Assembly (NCBI GenBank): GCA_019009955.1
Contig: CM032231.1
Coordinates: 111,434,001-111,498,000 of the forward strand
Origin: Riptortus pedestris
Lineage: Eukaryota > Arthropoda > Insecta > Hemiptera > Alydidae
Reading direction: 5' to 3'
DNA length: 64,000 bases
Positions 1-12,079 of the stretch are shown one piece after another; position 1 is the first letter of the stretch, and each line of letters starts with the position of its first letter. The notes beneath the pieces are model-generated. The model saw nothing but the letters and a program-made list of their open reading frames with translations, was not told the origin of the DNA and did no database searches. The position numbers were made by a program, and so were the translations under genes.

Positions 1-542
1 GTTGTCGATAAATCTTCCATTCTTCCACCAGACCTATCATTAGGGAGGCAGTTTGTTAATTAGTTTTAAATTAAATTATAAATCAATATATCTATTGGAG
101 TTGGGCGTGTTCTACATTTCCGAAGCCCCTCTCTTCTACATAACATATGCTTGGAATAATGCATCCCCGGCCATAATGGTGTATGAATATGGATTTTTAT
201 TTTCGTTAATGGTTTTATAACTGCCTTCCCTTTCGGCCTTTGATTAGAATCCGAGGTTCCGCGTGATGCAGGCGTAACAAATGGCCTTTAGATGTTGATA
301 GAAATGAGGCAATGGAAAAAAATATTCCACTTAATATTTGCTCAGCGAAGTTGTTAACTTCAAAGACAATCTCTACTTAGCGCTATTGCAACCAATAGGT
401 GAAGTTTTAAAGCATTAACTTCAGAAACAAGAATCTAATCTGAACATATTAGTGTTCAGAATGAAGTTGCAAGGAAAATTGGAAATGCATCAAATTTTTT
501 GGGGGAGTCCTTAGAAGAAAGAAAATTATAAGTATATCAAAA
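1..542. other. Unassigned AT-rich sequence
   Basis: No coding region, RNA gene or recognised repeat was found before the first HINE. The stretch around 110-180, with an ATGCATCCCCGG-like segment, has a loose resemblance to 7335-7430, too weak to call a repeat. Confidence 0.4.
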
Positions 543-543
543 G

Positions 544-982
544 GTCCGTCACGCAGGGGCTGCGTTAACTATGCAGATTTCCCATAACCGCATTTGTATT
601 TATCTCAGAATGCATATATTCAATGAGAACAATATTTGGTATTTAGGCTTCAAATGCAGTGCTTCATTATTTAACAGGTAATTGTTAATATAACATGGGC
701 AGGAGTCGGGGTTTACTAAAGTTCGAAAAAATGCAAATATCTCGCTTAATAATCATGATAACAAGTACATAAACCATATATAGAACATTACATTTGCAAT
801 AAGGTCGGTGCTATAACATTTTTCGAATAGTAATGGAGATATTAAGAATTTTGGAAATTCCCACTGGCCTGATTTCAGCCATTAACGATCTTCATCTTTA
901 GTTTTACATAAAACTTTGAAATATCCAGCTTGGCAACGATCAAACAAAATTTCCGACAGCTACACCGTTAGTGTGTATATAC

Positions 983-1045
<63 letters not shown>

Positions 1046-1380
1046 CTTTTTATTGACAGATGAACATAAAATAAAGAATATAATGTATAAATAACGTAAA
1101 ACATAATCTCTTTTTCCAACACAAAACTAAAGTATTAATTGCCTTCTTGCCTTAGTTGCAAAAAGTGGACGTTAATAAAAAATTATTTAATTACCTTTTT
1201 CTATTATTTTATGTAATGTCTTACTTTTATTTTTCAAGTTTTTAAATATATACATATACACATATATACAGTTTTGAAAGAACTCATTTTCGTCATCTCC
1301 TGGCTAAGATCGATGGACATTTTTCAAAAATCACGTCATGAATACCAACTACTGATTTCCCTTAAATAAAATCTGCTAAA
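544..1380 (+). mobile_element. HINE copy 1, full length
   Basis: Both ends are present. GTCCGTCACGCAGGGGCTGC opens the element, with the subterminal AGCAGATTTCCC-like motif following. The 3' end has a decayed palindrome (GATTTCCCTTAAATAAAATC) and CTGCTAAAA. The (TA)n array is at about 985-1041. The first anchor is altered (GACAGCTACACCGTTAG) and the usual C-rich tract is missing, so this is an older copy. The 60-codon minus-strand frame over the array is repeat-driven and not a gene. Confidence 0.85.
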
Positions 1381-1816
1381 AGTATAAGTGGACAGAAGGT
1401 GTTTAAAAAAAATATATATATATTTTATAAGGAAAACCAATGTACAAGGCAGAGGTGTAATATAATAGAAAACAGGTGGAATTTCGGAAAACATGGCATG
1501 GACGATTTAGACCACCAATTACCCATTCCTTCATGCAGCTCTATTTTTGGTATTTACTAACTAGGGTCAGTACAATTTTTCGTATTGGACAATTTGACCG
1601 TTTCTTCCTCGTTCTAAAGAATCTACAGCTAATTTTAGTGAAAAGATAAGTTGTATTATCAAATATTCGCCGTATGGGCTCTTCTCATATTGAATATTTC
1701 AACTGAAAGTTTTTTTTTTCTGGCCTTAGTTTTTTCGGCTTTACTATGATATTTTCGCTATATAAGGGTTGTATATTTACGCTTTTCCCACCAATAAATG
1801 TAATACCACTTCCTTA

Positions 1817-1842
1817 AAAAAAAAAAAAAAAAAAAAAAAAAA
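1817..1842 (+). repeat. Poly-A tract
   Basis: An A run of about 26 bases lies inside the first unit of the 0.6-kb array, directly after the ACCACTTCCTTA block. The other units have only short A runs here, so it is a local expansion or a small insertion scar. Confidence 0.8.
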
Positions 1843-2020
1843 TTCTTTATAAGGAAAACTAGTGTACTGGCAGAATTGTATAGCTCCTTGCCTCTTCTGG
1901 TCTCCTGATAGGTTTCCTAATCAGAGGCGGCGGCTCTGCTCGGAAAGGTTTTTTTCAGTGAGTTGATTGAATTAGCTAACATTGAGGGTCGTTTCAGCTG
2001 TACGTTAGAGTAATAATAAA

Positions 2021-2402
2021 GTCCGTCACTCAGGGGCTGCGTTAACAAAGCAGATTTCCCACGTGTGGCGTGTATTTACATTTATATCAAAACGTGCAAA
2101 ATTTCAATAAGAAGAATATACTTCAAATACAGTGCTTCATAATGTAACAGCTTGTATAGTTAATAATAACCTGGGTAGGAGGGGGTTCATTCTGGACCAA
2201 AAACTAAACAATGCAAATATCTCTCTGTTAATAATCAAGATTGTGAAAAAAACGTACAAGAACATTACATTTACAATAAGATTGATTCTAAATGATTATT
2301 CGATCCGAACCTTGATAACGGGGATATATTGAATTTTCGAAATTCTGCCCCTTTATTTCTTGGCCATTAACGTACTTGATCATCATTTTTACATAAAACT
2401 AT
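2021..2402 (+). mobile_element. HINE copy 2, 5' part only
   Basis: The 5' hairpin (with one change, CACTCAGGGGCTGC), the subterminal repeat and the body are present up to the TTTTACATAAAAC block. At about 2402 the sequence switches abruptly to the 0.6-kb array. Microsatellite and 3' palindrome are absent, so the copy is truncated at its 3' side. Confidence 0.8.
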
Positions 2403-2706
2403 CAGTCAGAAATTGCCCCCTATAAAAAAAGTGTTGTAGATTTACACTTTTCCCACCAAAAAATGCATTGCCACTTCCTTATCTTATAAAGGAAATCAGA
2501 GCGATTTGTGGATTGTAAGTTTTTTTAAATAATTAATGCTTATAAGGAAAAGCAATGTATGAGGCAGAGCTCTGTAGCTCCTCTCAACTTCTGGTTTCCT
2601 AATAGGTTTCACACCGAGTCAGCTCGGCTAAGAAAGGTTTTCGGATGCCAAACCACGAGGCGTGTTGAACACAATTATATAAATAGTATTTCGATTTTGA
2701 GTGGGC

Positions 2707-2842
2707 TTTTAGCAGATTTCCCTTAAGGGAAATCAGTTATTGAGGTTGTACTCAGACGGGATTTTCGAAATACTTCTTCAAATGTCCATCGATCGATCCT
2801 ACCTAGTAGATGACGAAAATGAGGTCCGTTCAAAACTATATA

Positions 2843-2900
<58 letters not shown>

Positions 2901-3387
2901 CTGTTACCGCTCTAGCGGTCGCAATTTTTGTTTGATCGTTACCAAACTCGATATTTAGTCGTTTTGTATAAAAAGAAAGACGGTTAAGTTCGTTAACGGC
3001 TGAAATTGGACCAGTGGGAGGGGGGGGGTTTAGAGGGGAGGATTTTCGAAAATTCGAAATATCTTCGTTACTATACGTCGGATCGAAAAATATTACAGAA
3101 TCAATCTTATTGAAAATTAAATTTACTATAAATATTGTTCTATATATTTATTCTCTATCTTGAATATTAACTGAGATATTTGCATTTGTATTCTGCATGT
3201 GCACGGCAGCAGTGGCTGTTCGGACTTTCCGCCGAGAGCTCTGGCGGCCGTTTTAGTAACTATTCGTCCCTCGTGAATAGGTTTTTTAGGTTTCTTACTA
3301 CTACAGCTGTTATTAGGCAGATTTCTCTATTGTAAAACTTCACGTGGGAAATCTGCTTAGTTTACGCAGCCCCTGCGTGACGGACTT
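2707..3387 (-). mobile_element. HINE copy 3, full length, minus strand
   Basis: Read on the minus strand, it starts at 3387 with GTCCGTCACGCAGGGGCTGC and ends near 2707 with the palindrome and CTGCTAAAA. The (TA)n array is at about 2838-2893, bracketed by both anchors. The G-rich tract on the plus strand (3009-3043) is the complement of the family's C-rich tract. This is the short subfamily. Its 5' end faces that of copy 4, ten bases away. Confidence 0.92.
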
Positions 3388-3397
3388 TTTGATCCAA

Positions 3398-3475
3398 GTC
3401 CGCCACGCCAGGGCTGCGTAAACTAAGCATATTTCCCAAAGGATTAGTAATCCCATGTAATCTCATATCATAAAA
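3398..3475 (+). mobile_element. HINE copy 4, 5' end fragment
   Basis: Only the 5' hairpin (GTCCGCCACGCCAGGGCTGC) and subterminal motif (AGCATATTTCCC) are clear. The sequence then runs into the 0.6-kb array. With copy 3 it forms a head-to-head pair. Confidence 0.75.
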
Positions 3476-4869
3476 CAATTGTAATTCCTGAAAATTTGGC
3501 AAGAACGATTATATATTTGTAGACCATCAGAATTACCAATCGTCCAAGCAGCTCTATTTTTGGTATTTACTACTAGGGTCAGTACAATTTTTCCTAATTT
3601 TAGTGAAAAGATAAATTGAATTATTGGAAGATCAAACAATCAGATATTCGCCACATGGGCTCATTTCATATTAAACATTTCAACTGAAAGCTACTCTCTT
3701 ACTGGCCGTTTTTAAGGTAATACTATGATATTTTCGCAAAAATAGGGGCTGTATATTTATTTACGCTTTTCGCACCAAAAAATGTTTTACCACTAATCTT
3801 AAAAAGGAATGCAGAGCAATTAGTGAACTGTAGGTCTTTTAAAAAAATAGAAATCCTTTCTAACGAAAACTAACCTAAAGGCAGACACGACCATAAAAGC
3901 TGATTAGCTCCACGCCACTTCTGGTATCCTAATAGATTTCACATCAATGAGCCGGTTCGACTAGCTCACATTAGAATGACACGGGTGTGATAAGTTGTAC
4001 TCAGACAGCAGATATATGCCAAAAAACACCCCTATGTCCGTCCGTTTCGATGATTTGATAAAATGGAGGGCTGTGTAGAATACTGGAGTACTATGAAATC
4101 AGCAAAGAAAAAATGTGGAATTCCCGAAAACGTGTTGCATGCAAGATAGATATATTTTAGATCATCCATTGAAATGTCAAGACAATTTCTCTTTTCGGAC
4201 AACTTGTCCGCCTCGTCTAACGCGTCGTTCGAGGGAATTTTGAGCTGAAATTAGTGACAAAAAAAAATTAAATTTCTGGAAGATCAATTAATTGAATGTC
4301 CACTAAATGGGGTCATCATATATTGAATGTTTGTGTGAACATTGCAACATTTGAAAGCTATTTTTACTGGCCGAATTTTTTACGACGATACTATGATATT
4401 TCAGCTATATGATGCTTTTAGATTAACGCTTTTTACAAATATATTACAACTTAATAATCATACAAAGGAAAAACAGAGCGATTAGTGGACTGTAGGTGTT
4501 TAAAAAAAAAATTATAATGAAACAGCGTTGAAGGCAGAGTTGTATAGCTCCTCTCCACTTCTGATCTCCTAATAGGTTTCACATCAATGAGTCGGCTCAG
4601 CTCGGAAAGGTTTTCTGAGTCAGCTGTTTCTTTAGAAGGCTGGGGCTGTTTAACAGCAGATTTCCCAAGTGTGTCACGTACTAGGCATAACCTATATATG
4701 TATAACCTATCCGCAAACCTACCTTTTCCAATGAAAGCAATACGTCATAATATTTTGGATATATCGTATTGTAAAACGAGTTGGACTTGGGAGTCATTTA
4801 TTTACCTGCTGAAAGCTGAAAAATACTAATAAATCCTATAATCTGAGAGTTTAAGACAATTGTATAAAA

Positions 4870-5302
4870 GTCCGTCACGCAGGGGCTGCGTAAACTAAGC
4901 AGATTTCCCACGTGAAGTTTTACAATAGAGAAATTTCACGAGAGCTGAGCAGTTAATGAAACGGCCGAACTAGCTTTTGGCGGGAAAGCCACTTCGTCCG
5001 TTAGCCGGCCAGATTTAATAAAAATGCAAATATCTCGGTTAATATTCAAGATAGAGAATAAATGTATGTAAAAATATTTATAGTAAATTTAATTTGTAAT
5101 AAGATTGATGCTGTACAATTTTTGGATCCGACGTATAGTAACGGAGAAATTTCGAATTTTCGAAAATCCTCCCCTCTAAATCCTCCCTCCCACTGGTCCA
5201 ATTTCAGCCGTTAACGAACTTGATCTTTCTTTTTACATAAAACGCTTAAATATGAAGTTTGGTAAGGATCAAACAAAAATTGCGACCGCTAGAGCGGTAA
5301 CA

Positions 5303-5362
<60 letters not shown>

Positions 5363-5488
5363 TTTTGAACGGACCTCATTTTCGTCATCTACTAGGTAGG
5401 ATCGATTGACATTTTAAGAAAAATGTCGAAAATTCCGTCATGAGTACAACCTCAATAGCAGATTTCCCCTAAGGGAAAACTGCTAAAA
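4870..5488 (+). mobile_element. HINE copy 5, full length
   Basis: This is a well preserved short-subfamily copy. The 5' hairpin and AGCAGATTTCCC are intact, the C-rich tract is at 5167-5196, the anchor GCGGTAACAGACA is at about 5292, (TA)n runs about 5306-5360, and the 3' palindrome differs by one base (CCCCTAAGGGAAAAC) before TGCTAAAA. Confidence 0.92.
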
Positions 5489-5535
5489 CCCAGATTGTCG
5501 GGTATTACATATTCAACAAAGTTATTCATGATACT

Positions 5536-6114
5536 CGTTCAAACGACGTTTGTCTAAAGACGTTAGTCAAGCTGACTTTTGTCAAAAGAATTTGTGTGAA
5601 GAACTTGGCTTCACAGCCGTTTTTGAAGAGTGTTTAAAAAACACTTGGTCACTTGGTTTAGTTCATAAGATGTTTTAGACTTTCATCTATTTATCGAACG
5701 AACTGTTTGTGACCCAACCAGAAAAGTCTAGTTCTCCGACGCAAGTTCTTTTTTCGAAAGTCAGTTTGACAAACGTCGTTTGAACAAGTACCTAAAACAA
5801 GTCAGTTTAGCCTTAATTCCAATCGTTCCAACGCTACTTCGCGATGCTGATGAGACACCATCTGACGAAAACGATCACCAACAAAGTCCCTCCTTTTACA
5901 CTGAAACTAATTTCAAGTTATAGTCATTTATGACTGTGAGAGGATAGTTTTAAGATGCACTTTCTTCGGTGCGTTGGTGATTTAACTCCAAGTGCTAGCC
6001 AAGGATAAAGTCGAGTAAATAGAGTTTTTCTCGTTGTGTGACAAACTGTTCGTTCGAAAAATAGATGAAAGCCCTAAAACATCTGATGAACTAAACGTCA
6101 TGTTACCAAGTGTA
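5536..6114. repeat. Foldback-like region with imperfect inverted repeats
   Basis: The segment at 5640-5716 is the inverted counterpart of 6033-6114; both share TTTAGTTCAT, ATGTTTTAG, CTTTCATCTATTT and CGAACGAAC in matching order. A second pair shares GTTCAAACGACGTTTGTC: plus orientation near 5543, inverse near 5770. No recognised transposase or coding frame was seen. A decayed foldback or MITE-type element is the most likely explanation. Confidence 0.55.
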
Positions 6115-6289
6115 TTATTTATATGAAATTTTCCCCTATCCCACAGATAATAACGGAAAAAAAATGATATTTCAAACGACTTATATGCCTTCACGTCTCT
6201 TAGTCTTGTTCAGATTATAACGCACTGGTTAGACTTTATATAAAATGGTCAAATATTGAGTTTGGTTGAATTGGTTGAGCGTCTTCAGA

Positions 6290-6450
6290 ATTTATATATA
6301 TATTTATTTATTTATATTTAATAGTGTGTGAGGTATGTTAATGTGGTTGGACCTGATTTTTGTCATCCTAGGTATCGATTAACATTTTAAAACACGATTT
6401 CTAGCTAAGCCAGAAGTGCGACCTCTTATAGGCAGAGATTCGATACGCGC
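6290..6450 (+). mobile_element. HINE 3' remnant, degenerate
   Basis: A short TA/TTTA-rich run is followed by GGACCTGATTTTTGTCATCCTAGGTATCGATTAACATTT-like sequence, which follows the order of the family's 3' arm (GGACCTCATTTTCGTCATC, then ATCGATGGACATTT). The terminal palindrome is not recognisable. Confidence 0.5.
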
Positions 6451-9400
6451 CAGGGATAAATCTAAGCTACTTCCTCTAGTTTGGTAAGTGGGTCAGTGTG
6501 TCTAGCTCCGTCCGCTTTACATTGGCCCTCTGGCCTCTCTCATGGGAGCACTGGTCGTACCGCCTGGAGGTTATGCTTAATGCAGCAGTGAGAATGTAAT
6601 CAACTGGAGACAGCTCAGGTGCTCGATAAGATATGCCCTTGAGTTGATAGTTTTTAATAAATCTTGATCACTCATTCGGAGTTGATAAAGGTCTTCAAGA
6701 TCTACAGAACGAAGGAAACAAGGTATTCACTACATCACTAGAAGTTACCAATTGCTGATGGCGATTCATTTAGGGAAGATTCAAAATTATTACAGGCCCA
6801 TGACTTATAAATTCTAGTTTGCAGTCAGAGTATTTCCGAGGGGAAAGGATATTTTCAGGGTTCTATAGCTGGTACATGGAAACTCGAAAACTGGTATCTA
6901 GAGAGGATGATGTGGTTTAACCAACAAATTGCCCTGTCTAAAGGAAAGGATGTATCCTCTGATTATTTCCTGAGTGTGTTTACTAAATTCTAGTAGCCCT
7001 CCTTGAATAACGCAATGCGTTTGTAATTATCTCCTGTAACGGAAGCACTGTATAAGTTAACGAAATCTCACTAATTTTTACAAAAAAGGGTGCAGTTAGT
7101 GCCCCAAGTAAGCCTGGATAGAGCCATTGGAAGAGCAGGTCAATGAGAGTTAATTTAGAATAAAATGTTGGCAACACTGGAACCGGTCAGCTAATTAGAC
7201 GTAGTCCCGCCAAAATGATGTGTGCGCGGTGGTAGGACTGCTAATAAGGCGCCATTATGTGGACACGGGCCTCCATTTAAATACAATCGCTGTCCTCGGT
7301 GGAAGGGGGGTTTTTTGTAGCGACACTAGCGCTCCCGGTGTCCCCCTCCCTCTACATAATGCATCAGGGACAATCTCTCTGCAGCTCTTGACCGAGAGAA
7401 TTTAAATTCGACCAAAAATCCCAACTCCAATAAAGTGATTTCACTAATAGCGGAAGGGTGGTGATTGGTCGGAAACTGGAAAGAAATTTTGGAATCGTCA
7501 CTGCGAGCCGAAGGTGTTGGCAAACAGGTGTCTTGAGGTATCATTTTGTTTGGATTCCAGCGTGTCTGCTCGCAGTGATTGTAGGTGGTATAAGGGTTCT
7601 AATCGGAATACCTAATGCTACAACTCCTGCTAGTTAGGAGGCTTGCTATAACGATCGCCGCCTTTGGTGTCCTCCAAGGGCCATCTGGACATCTGTTACC
7701 TTCCTTGGCAAACATGGCAAAGTCAATCTTTCCCTAAGTGTATTGTTCTCTATGTCCTTGAAGCTGGAGGATGAACGACCAGTATGACTCCTTCCGACTC
7801 TTGAGAGAACAGCATGTTTGACATTTCTGTTGAGAGAGACAATTTTGATTTGAAAATAAAACATTGTATAAGAACCTATTTCTATAAGAAAAGATTAGAA
7901 ATATGAAATACATTTCTTTCTTCTTTTTGGTTGCTGAGATTAGGAAAAATGTTATTTCTTTGAGTTCCTGAGTCCATTAAGAAGCTCACCAATGCCACAG
8001 TATGTTGTGTTGAGACTTTGCTTGAGACCATTGAAGCCGGGGTTCATTCAAGACTGTCACGGAGTTCTACTGTTCACCACCAAAGGAATTAACTTTAAAT
8101 CTATCAACGTAACGGGATTGGGTTGAGTTGTAATTCGGCGAGCATGAATATGATGATGGTTATTAAATTGGTTAGAGAGTGCAGCTTTTATTGCTAAATC
8201 TGTCTTATAGAAATGGGGTATGATGAGAAAGAAAGACTGAATGCAATTCTAATTTTCATTATGTTTTAACGTGTAATAGATTTGCTGAAAACGTTATAAT
8301 AAGGAATCTTTGAAAAATATTAGCTGTTATCTCAAAAACTACAATTCAATTTTGAAACTCTAGTATATGAAATATACAGTCTGACCTTGAATAAATGTCA
8401 CATTATATTTTATAAATTGTTAACTCAATATCTTTTTCAATTATTTAGATTGTTGGACGGTTGTGGGGGCAGCCTGGTCAACGTTAGTAGGTTAGGGTGC
8501 TGACGACGATGCTCTGCGTCAAAAAGTCATTGTCGCTGTAGCAAATATTTTTGTGGAAGTTTGGTTTCTTTCTCTACCATTCTATCCAACCTGTAGTTTT
8601 AACATTTTTCAATTTCATCACTAATTAGCCTTATACAAATTTATACTTTTTATACTATAAAAAATAAAGTAGTGCAAACAACGCATCTGTAAGAGGTCGT
8701 CTGCACTAAGCTCTCAAAAAAAATTCTTTTTCTATCTCCCACAATGATACGAGTGCAATCTGTTTACATATTCTTGTAATGGCTGTCACTATGATTATTC
8801 CGCCATAATAGTCTACCGCCATCATCAGAACACAGGTGGTATGGTCGTCATGTGAAGTGTAGAAGAGAACCAAGTGACGAACATGCTTCTTCCCAGTACT
8901 CATTTCTCTACTGAAAGATGTCGTTGGTAACTATGATCACCAATTTAAATTTTACACGGGATTTGGGCTGGCTGGTTGAGGAGCATCATCAACGGAAGCA
9001 CGAGAAGGTCAACTACCTCCGCTCATAAAAATTCTTAATTAACTGCAGAATTCTTTCGCCCCAGAACCGCCCCATCTCCAGTGCTCTGTGACGTAGCTAA
9101 TACACATTTATGTAAACACATGCAGCATTAAAAAATAACATAAGCCAAGTAAAAGGTAATGAAAAGATATAAAAAGGCAAAAACAAATATTTATACCAAA
9201 TCACCTGTATAAAATTAGTAAAATAAGAGCTAAAACATTTTCCAAAGCTGTGAACATGATTAAACCTAATGTAAAACATATTATAAATAAATAATTATTA
9301 GAATGACCATAGAATACGGAGAGAAAATACTAACCTACAGCTTGTCCCTATTGAGCCGACATCTCCGGCGAGACTGAGAGCCTACTCGGGCAAGGGCAGA

Positions 9401-10480
9401 GTACGGAACATGCTTGAGCACGCCACCCTCCCCCCTAATATTAATATTATTGTCCTCTAACATGTCCATCCTGATCAAGATATGTTCCATCAAATCTAGT
9501 TCTCTTCCTTTGTCAAGGTGGTCGAGCAACTTGAATTCAACAGCGTTAGCTTCGAGGCCATCATTCAGGACATGCTTTCGTTGGAAAGGAGTTCTTTTAT
9601 TCTCCACCTTAACTTCCTTCCACTTTCCTTACGTAAGAGCTACCGCAGCAGTCAAGCAAGCAAACAATATAGGAATATTTATTATACTTTTGCAGATCAC
9701 CAAAGCCATTAAGTCCACCACATTGCTACCAGAGCATAACAGAATCCTGGTAGTGGTTGAGTGCTCACCTGAATCTAGAGAGTAAATATGACAAGTCCAC
9801 TGTTAGAATATGGCTAAATCTCATCGTCAAGTTCTCCTTTGACAGGTTGTGAAGAGTGTCAAGTTGGCCACTCATTTCTTAACGTCAAAGGTTCAAAAAA
9901 CCGCCACTCAAAAACAAAGATGAACCTATATAATAGGTAGGATCAGTGTCCATTAGAAGAAAGATATGGAAAATCGAGTTCATGTTTGCCAAAAAAAAAA
10001 AAAAGTTCTCCCTCCGATTCGACGGATTGGACCACGAGAGTCTCCGTCCAACTTTGGAGCGATCATTGCGCTTCAAACAAAGAAATAAAATGAAGAAAAT
10101 AAATAAGTACATAATAAAGTCTGAACAAAAAGTACCGAGTTAACGACGTACGGAGCGGCGTCGGCGGTAGCTATTACTAAGCTGAAACTAATTACATAGA
10201 GACTATTACTTTAGTAGTTATGATAATGGTTTAGTTGAGCTGAATAGAAGGGAGGGCCCATCATTCATGTTTAGTGCTGACAGAGGTCGCTCTCTCCCTA
10301 TGCTCCTGTCTTACACTGGCCCTCGATGCAGTATGCACATCTACCTCTATGTCGTCAAGCACCAACCTCTTAGTTTCCAAGCTACCTCTCCATTGGCTAC
10401 TTCAAGTAATGGAAGACTCATCTATGAGCAGTCAAGTGTTATCAATTATTCACGTATGATACAATTTTTTGATTTAGGAG
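6451..10480. other. Long unrecognised region
   Basis: About 4 kb with no element I can name. Several frames of 60-123 codons occur, including a 90-codon minus-strand frame at 9335-9607 that overlaps a 123-codon plus-strand frame at 9414-9785. None has a recognised motif, and the mutual overlap argues against both being real. The minus one has an acidic, leucine-rich stretch (ELDLMEHILIRMDMLEDNN) and would be the better candidate if either were coding. Base composition is less AT-biased than the repeat-rich parts, so spaced exons of a host gene cannot be excluded. Confidence 0.4.
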
Positions 10481-10482
10481 AT

Positions 10483-10620
10483 ATCCCTTAAGGGAAATCT
10501 GCTACTGAGGTCGAACTCATGACTCGATTTTCCAAAAAAATTTCTCAAATGACCAAAAGATGACGCCGAAATGGAGCAACGAGAAGCTGGCGAAAATGAG
10601 GTCCATTCGAAAATTTTCTT
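10483..10620 (-). mobile_element. HINE 3' fragment, minus strand
   Basis: The palindrome TATCCCTTAAGGGAAATC followed by TGCTACTGAGGTCGAACTCATGA marks the minus-strand 3' arm. It extends through GCGAAAATGAGGTCCATTC, the complement of the second microsatellite anchor region, and stops there. No microsatellite follows. Confidence 0.75.
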
Positions 10621-11180
10621 TATTTGTTATATATATTCTAGGGTGTCCCAGGCTGTATGGGCAAAAAAAAAAGGTTCAAATTCAGATTGGCATAACCTCT
10701 ATTTTTTTCTATTTGACTCCTATAACTGAAATAAAATAGTACTATTGCCATCGCATAACGATAGGCCGTGCCAACTTGATGTCCAATTTAAAAAATAAAA
10801 GTAAGAATGAAAGTTATAGCAGAAGTTTAGAACTTAATGTTTAATATATGGTTTTACTTTGTTACTTATTGAATATTTATAATTAAAAGGACAATATTTA
10901 TTAAATATAAATTAAAAACAATGAATAGACGATGAAAAAAAGTTTTTTAGTGTTTAAGAAATTAACATAATATAAAAAAAATACATTTGTATAATAAAAG
11001 TTGAAAAACTATCTGTCTAACACTTGCGCACTCATATAGACACGGAGACACATACAAACACGCTTACACACACTTTATCAAGGGGTGTAGACTTATTAAA
11101 GTGAACTGCCTAAGTACAAAGAATTTTAATATAAGCTCAACTGGAGATGATTAGTGACTTCGTTATTAAAAGTGAAAAAA
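10621..11180. other. Unassigned AT-rich stretch
   Basis: No ORF, repeat family or RNA gene recognised between two HINE pieces. A loose (ACAC)n-rich stretch occurs at about 11025-11075. Confidence 0.4.
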
Positions 11181-11575
11181 GTCCGTCACGCAGAGGCTGC
11201 GTTAACTAAGCAGACTTCCCACGTGGACCACATATTTGCATTTATCTCAAAGAGTAAATGTTCCATGAGACCAATACTTGGTATTTAATCCTCAGAATAA
11301 AGTAATTCATCATATAATAGCTTATTTTTAATATGACATGATTAGGAGTCGGTGTTTCCTAAAGCCAGGAAATTAAAAAATCCAGTTATCTCGGTTAACA
11401 TTCATGATAGAAAAAATATCTATATAACAGCATTTATGGGCAATGCAAACTGCAATAATGTTGCTTCTATACACTTTTCCGATACGGCTTATAATATCGA
11501 AGATATTATATCAGCTGTTAACGAAGTTATCTCTCGAATATGCTGGATGGTAGAAGAACCAATTGATAAAGATCA
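11181..11575 (+). mobile_element. HINE copy 6, 5' half (split by insertions)
   Basis: The 5' hairpin (ACGCAGAGGCTGCGT), AGCAGACTTCCC and a body down to the AAAGATCAA block are present. The sequence then changes to a LINE 3' end in the opposite orientation. A HINE 3' arm reappears at 13976, so 11576-13974 can be read as later insertions. The 75-codon frame at 11352-11579 is within the repeat body and I do not treat it as a gene. Confidence 0.75.
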
Positions 11576-12079
11576 ATAAAAGGGCCTTATCCTCTACTGA
11601 TTTTTAATATTATGCAGAGTGCACTTTCGGAGTCAACGCTCCATCGTCAGTGCCTGCTGACAAACCAAACCTTGAGTCAAATTAACAATCATAGCATGGC
11701 CAAAAATAAAATAAAAAACAGCCACATAAACATAAAAATAAAGGATAAAAACAATATAAAATTTAATAACTAGTCCACTAATAAAAATTAAAGAAGTCAA
11801 CAACGATAAGCGTATGTCAAAAACTTAAAACTATAAATAAACAGCCCGGCGGTTATTGTCCAAGCTACACTGCTATAATCAGGTACCTCCTACATCTCCT
11901 CTCTATTATTAGTATGGGGTGTTTCATTTTTTATTTATTTTTTAGATGTCATTTACAGTTTCTCTGGTGTGCTTTTCAGAGATTCCCACCCACTGTGATA
12001 TGTTTTCCTGTCTGTAATTTGTATTTTTTTAGTTTTTTAATTTTATTAATAATTTAAGTTTTTGATACGCTTGTCGTTG
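11576..12079 (-). mobile_element. LINE 3' untranslated region, minus strand
   Basis: This lies directly downstream, on the minus strand, of the RNase H-bearing reading frame. Its distal end (ATCAATAAAAGGGCCTT, then a segment with GTGCACTTTC) recurs near 60740 with the same order, so it is the conserved 3' end of a LINE family. The 3' terminus abuts HINE copy 6. Confidence 0.65.

Larger units (their letters stand above)
1386..4640. repeat. Broken tandem array of a ~0.6-kb unit, four units
   Basis: The same ordered landmarks recur four times: a TCCTAATAGGTTTCAC-like block at about 1897, 2595, 3935 and 4567; a CCCACCAAAAAATG-like block at about 1788, 2451 and 3769, with a degenerate one near 4430; and a GGTATTTACTAACTAGGG-like block at 1553 and 3570. 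After removing the HINE copies inside the array, the last units are spaced about 580-630 bases; the second is shorter. No coding potential was seen. It could be satellite-like DNA or the tandem remains of an unidentified transposon. Confidence 0.65.

Noticed and set aside
940..1122. Open frames made of IYIYIY or VCVCVC across (TA)n and (GT)n arrays (also 2740, 21415, 22684, 24634, 33695, 35476, 46162, 61165)
   Set aside because: They exist only because dinucleotide repeats lack stops; their flanks are HINE or Helitron sequence.
8706..8903. MSTGKKHVRHLVLFYTSHDD as a mariner/transposase N-terminus
   Set aside because: The resemblance is limited to a few residues, and no helix-turn-helix or terminal repeats accompany it.
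9335..9785. Overlapping 90-codon (minus) and 123-codon (plus) frames as a gene
   Set aside because: They overlap antisense, neither has a known motif, and no splice or start evidence favours one.
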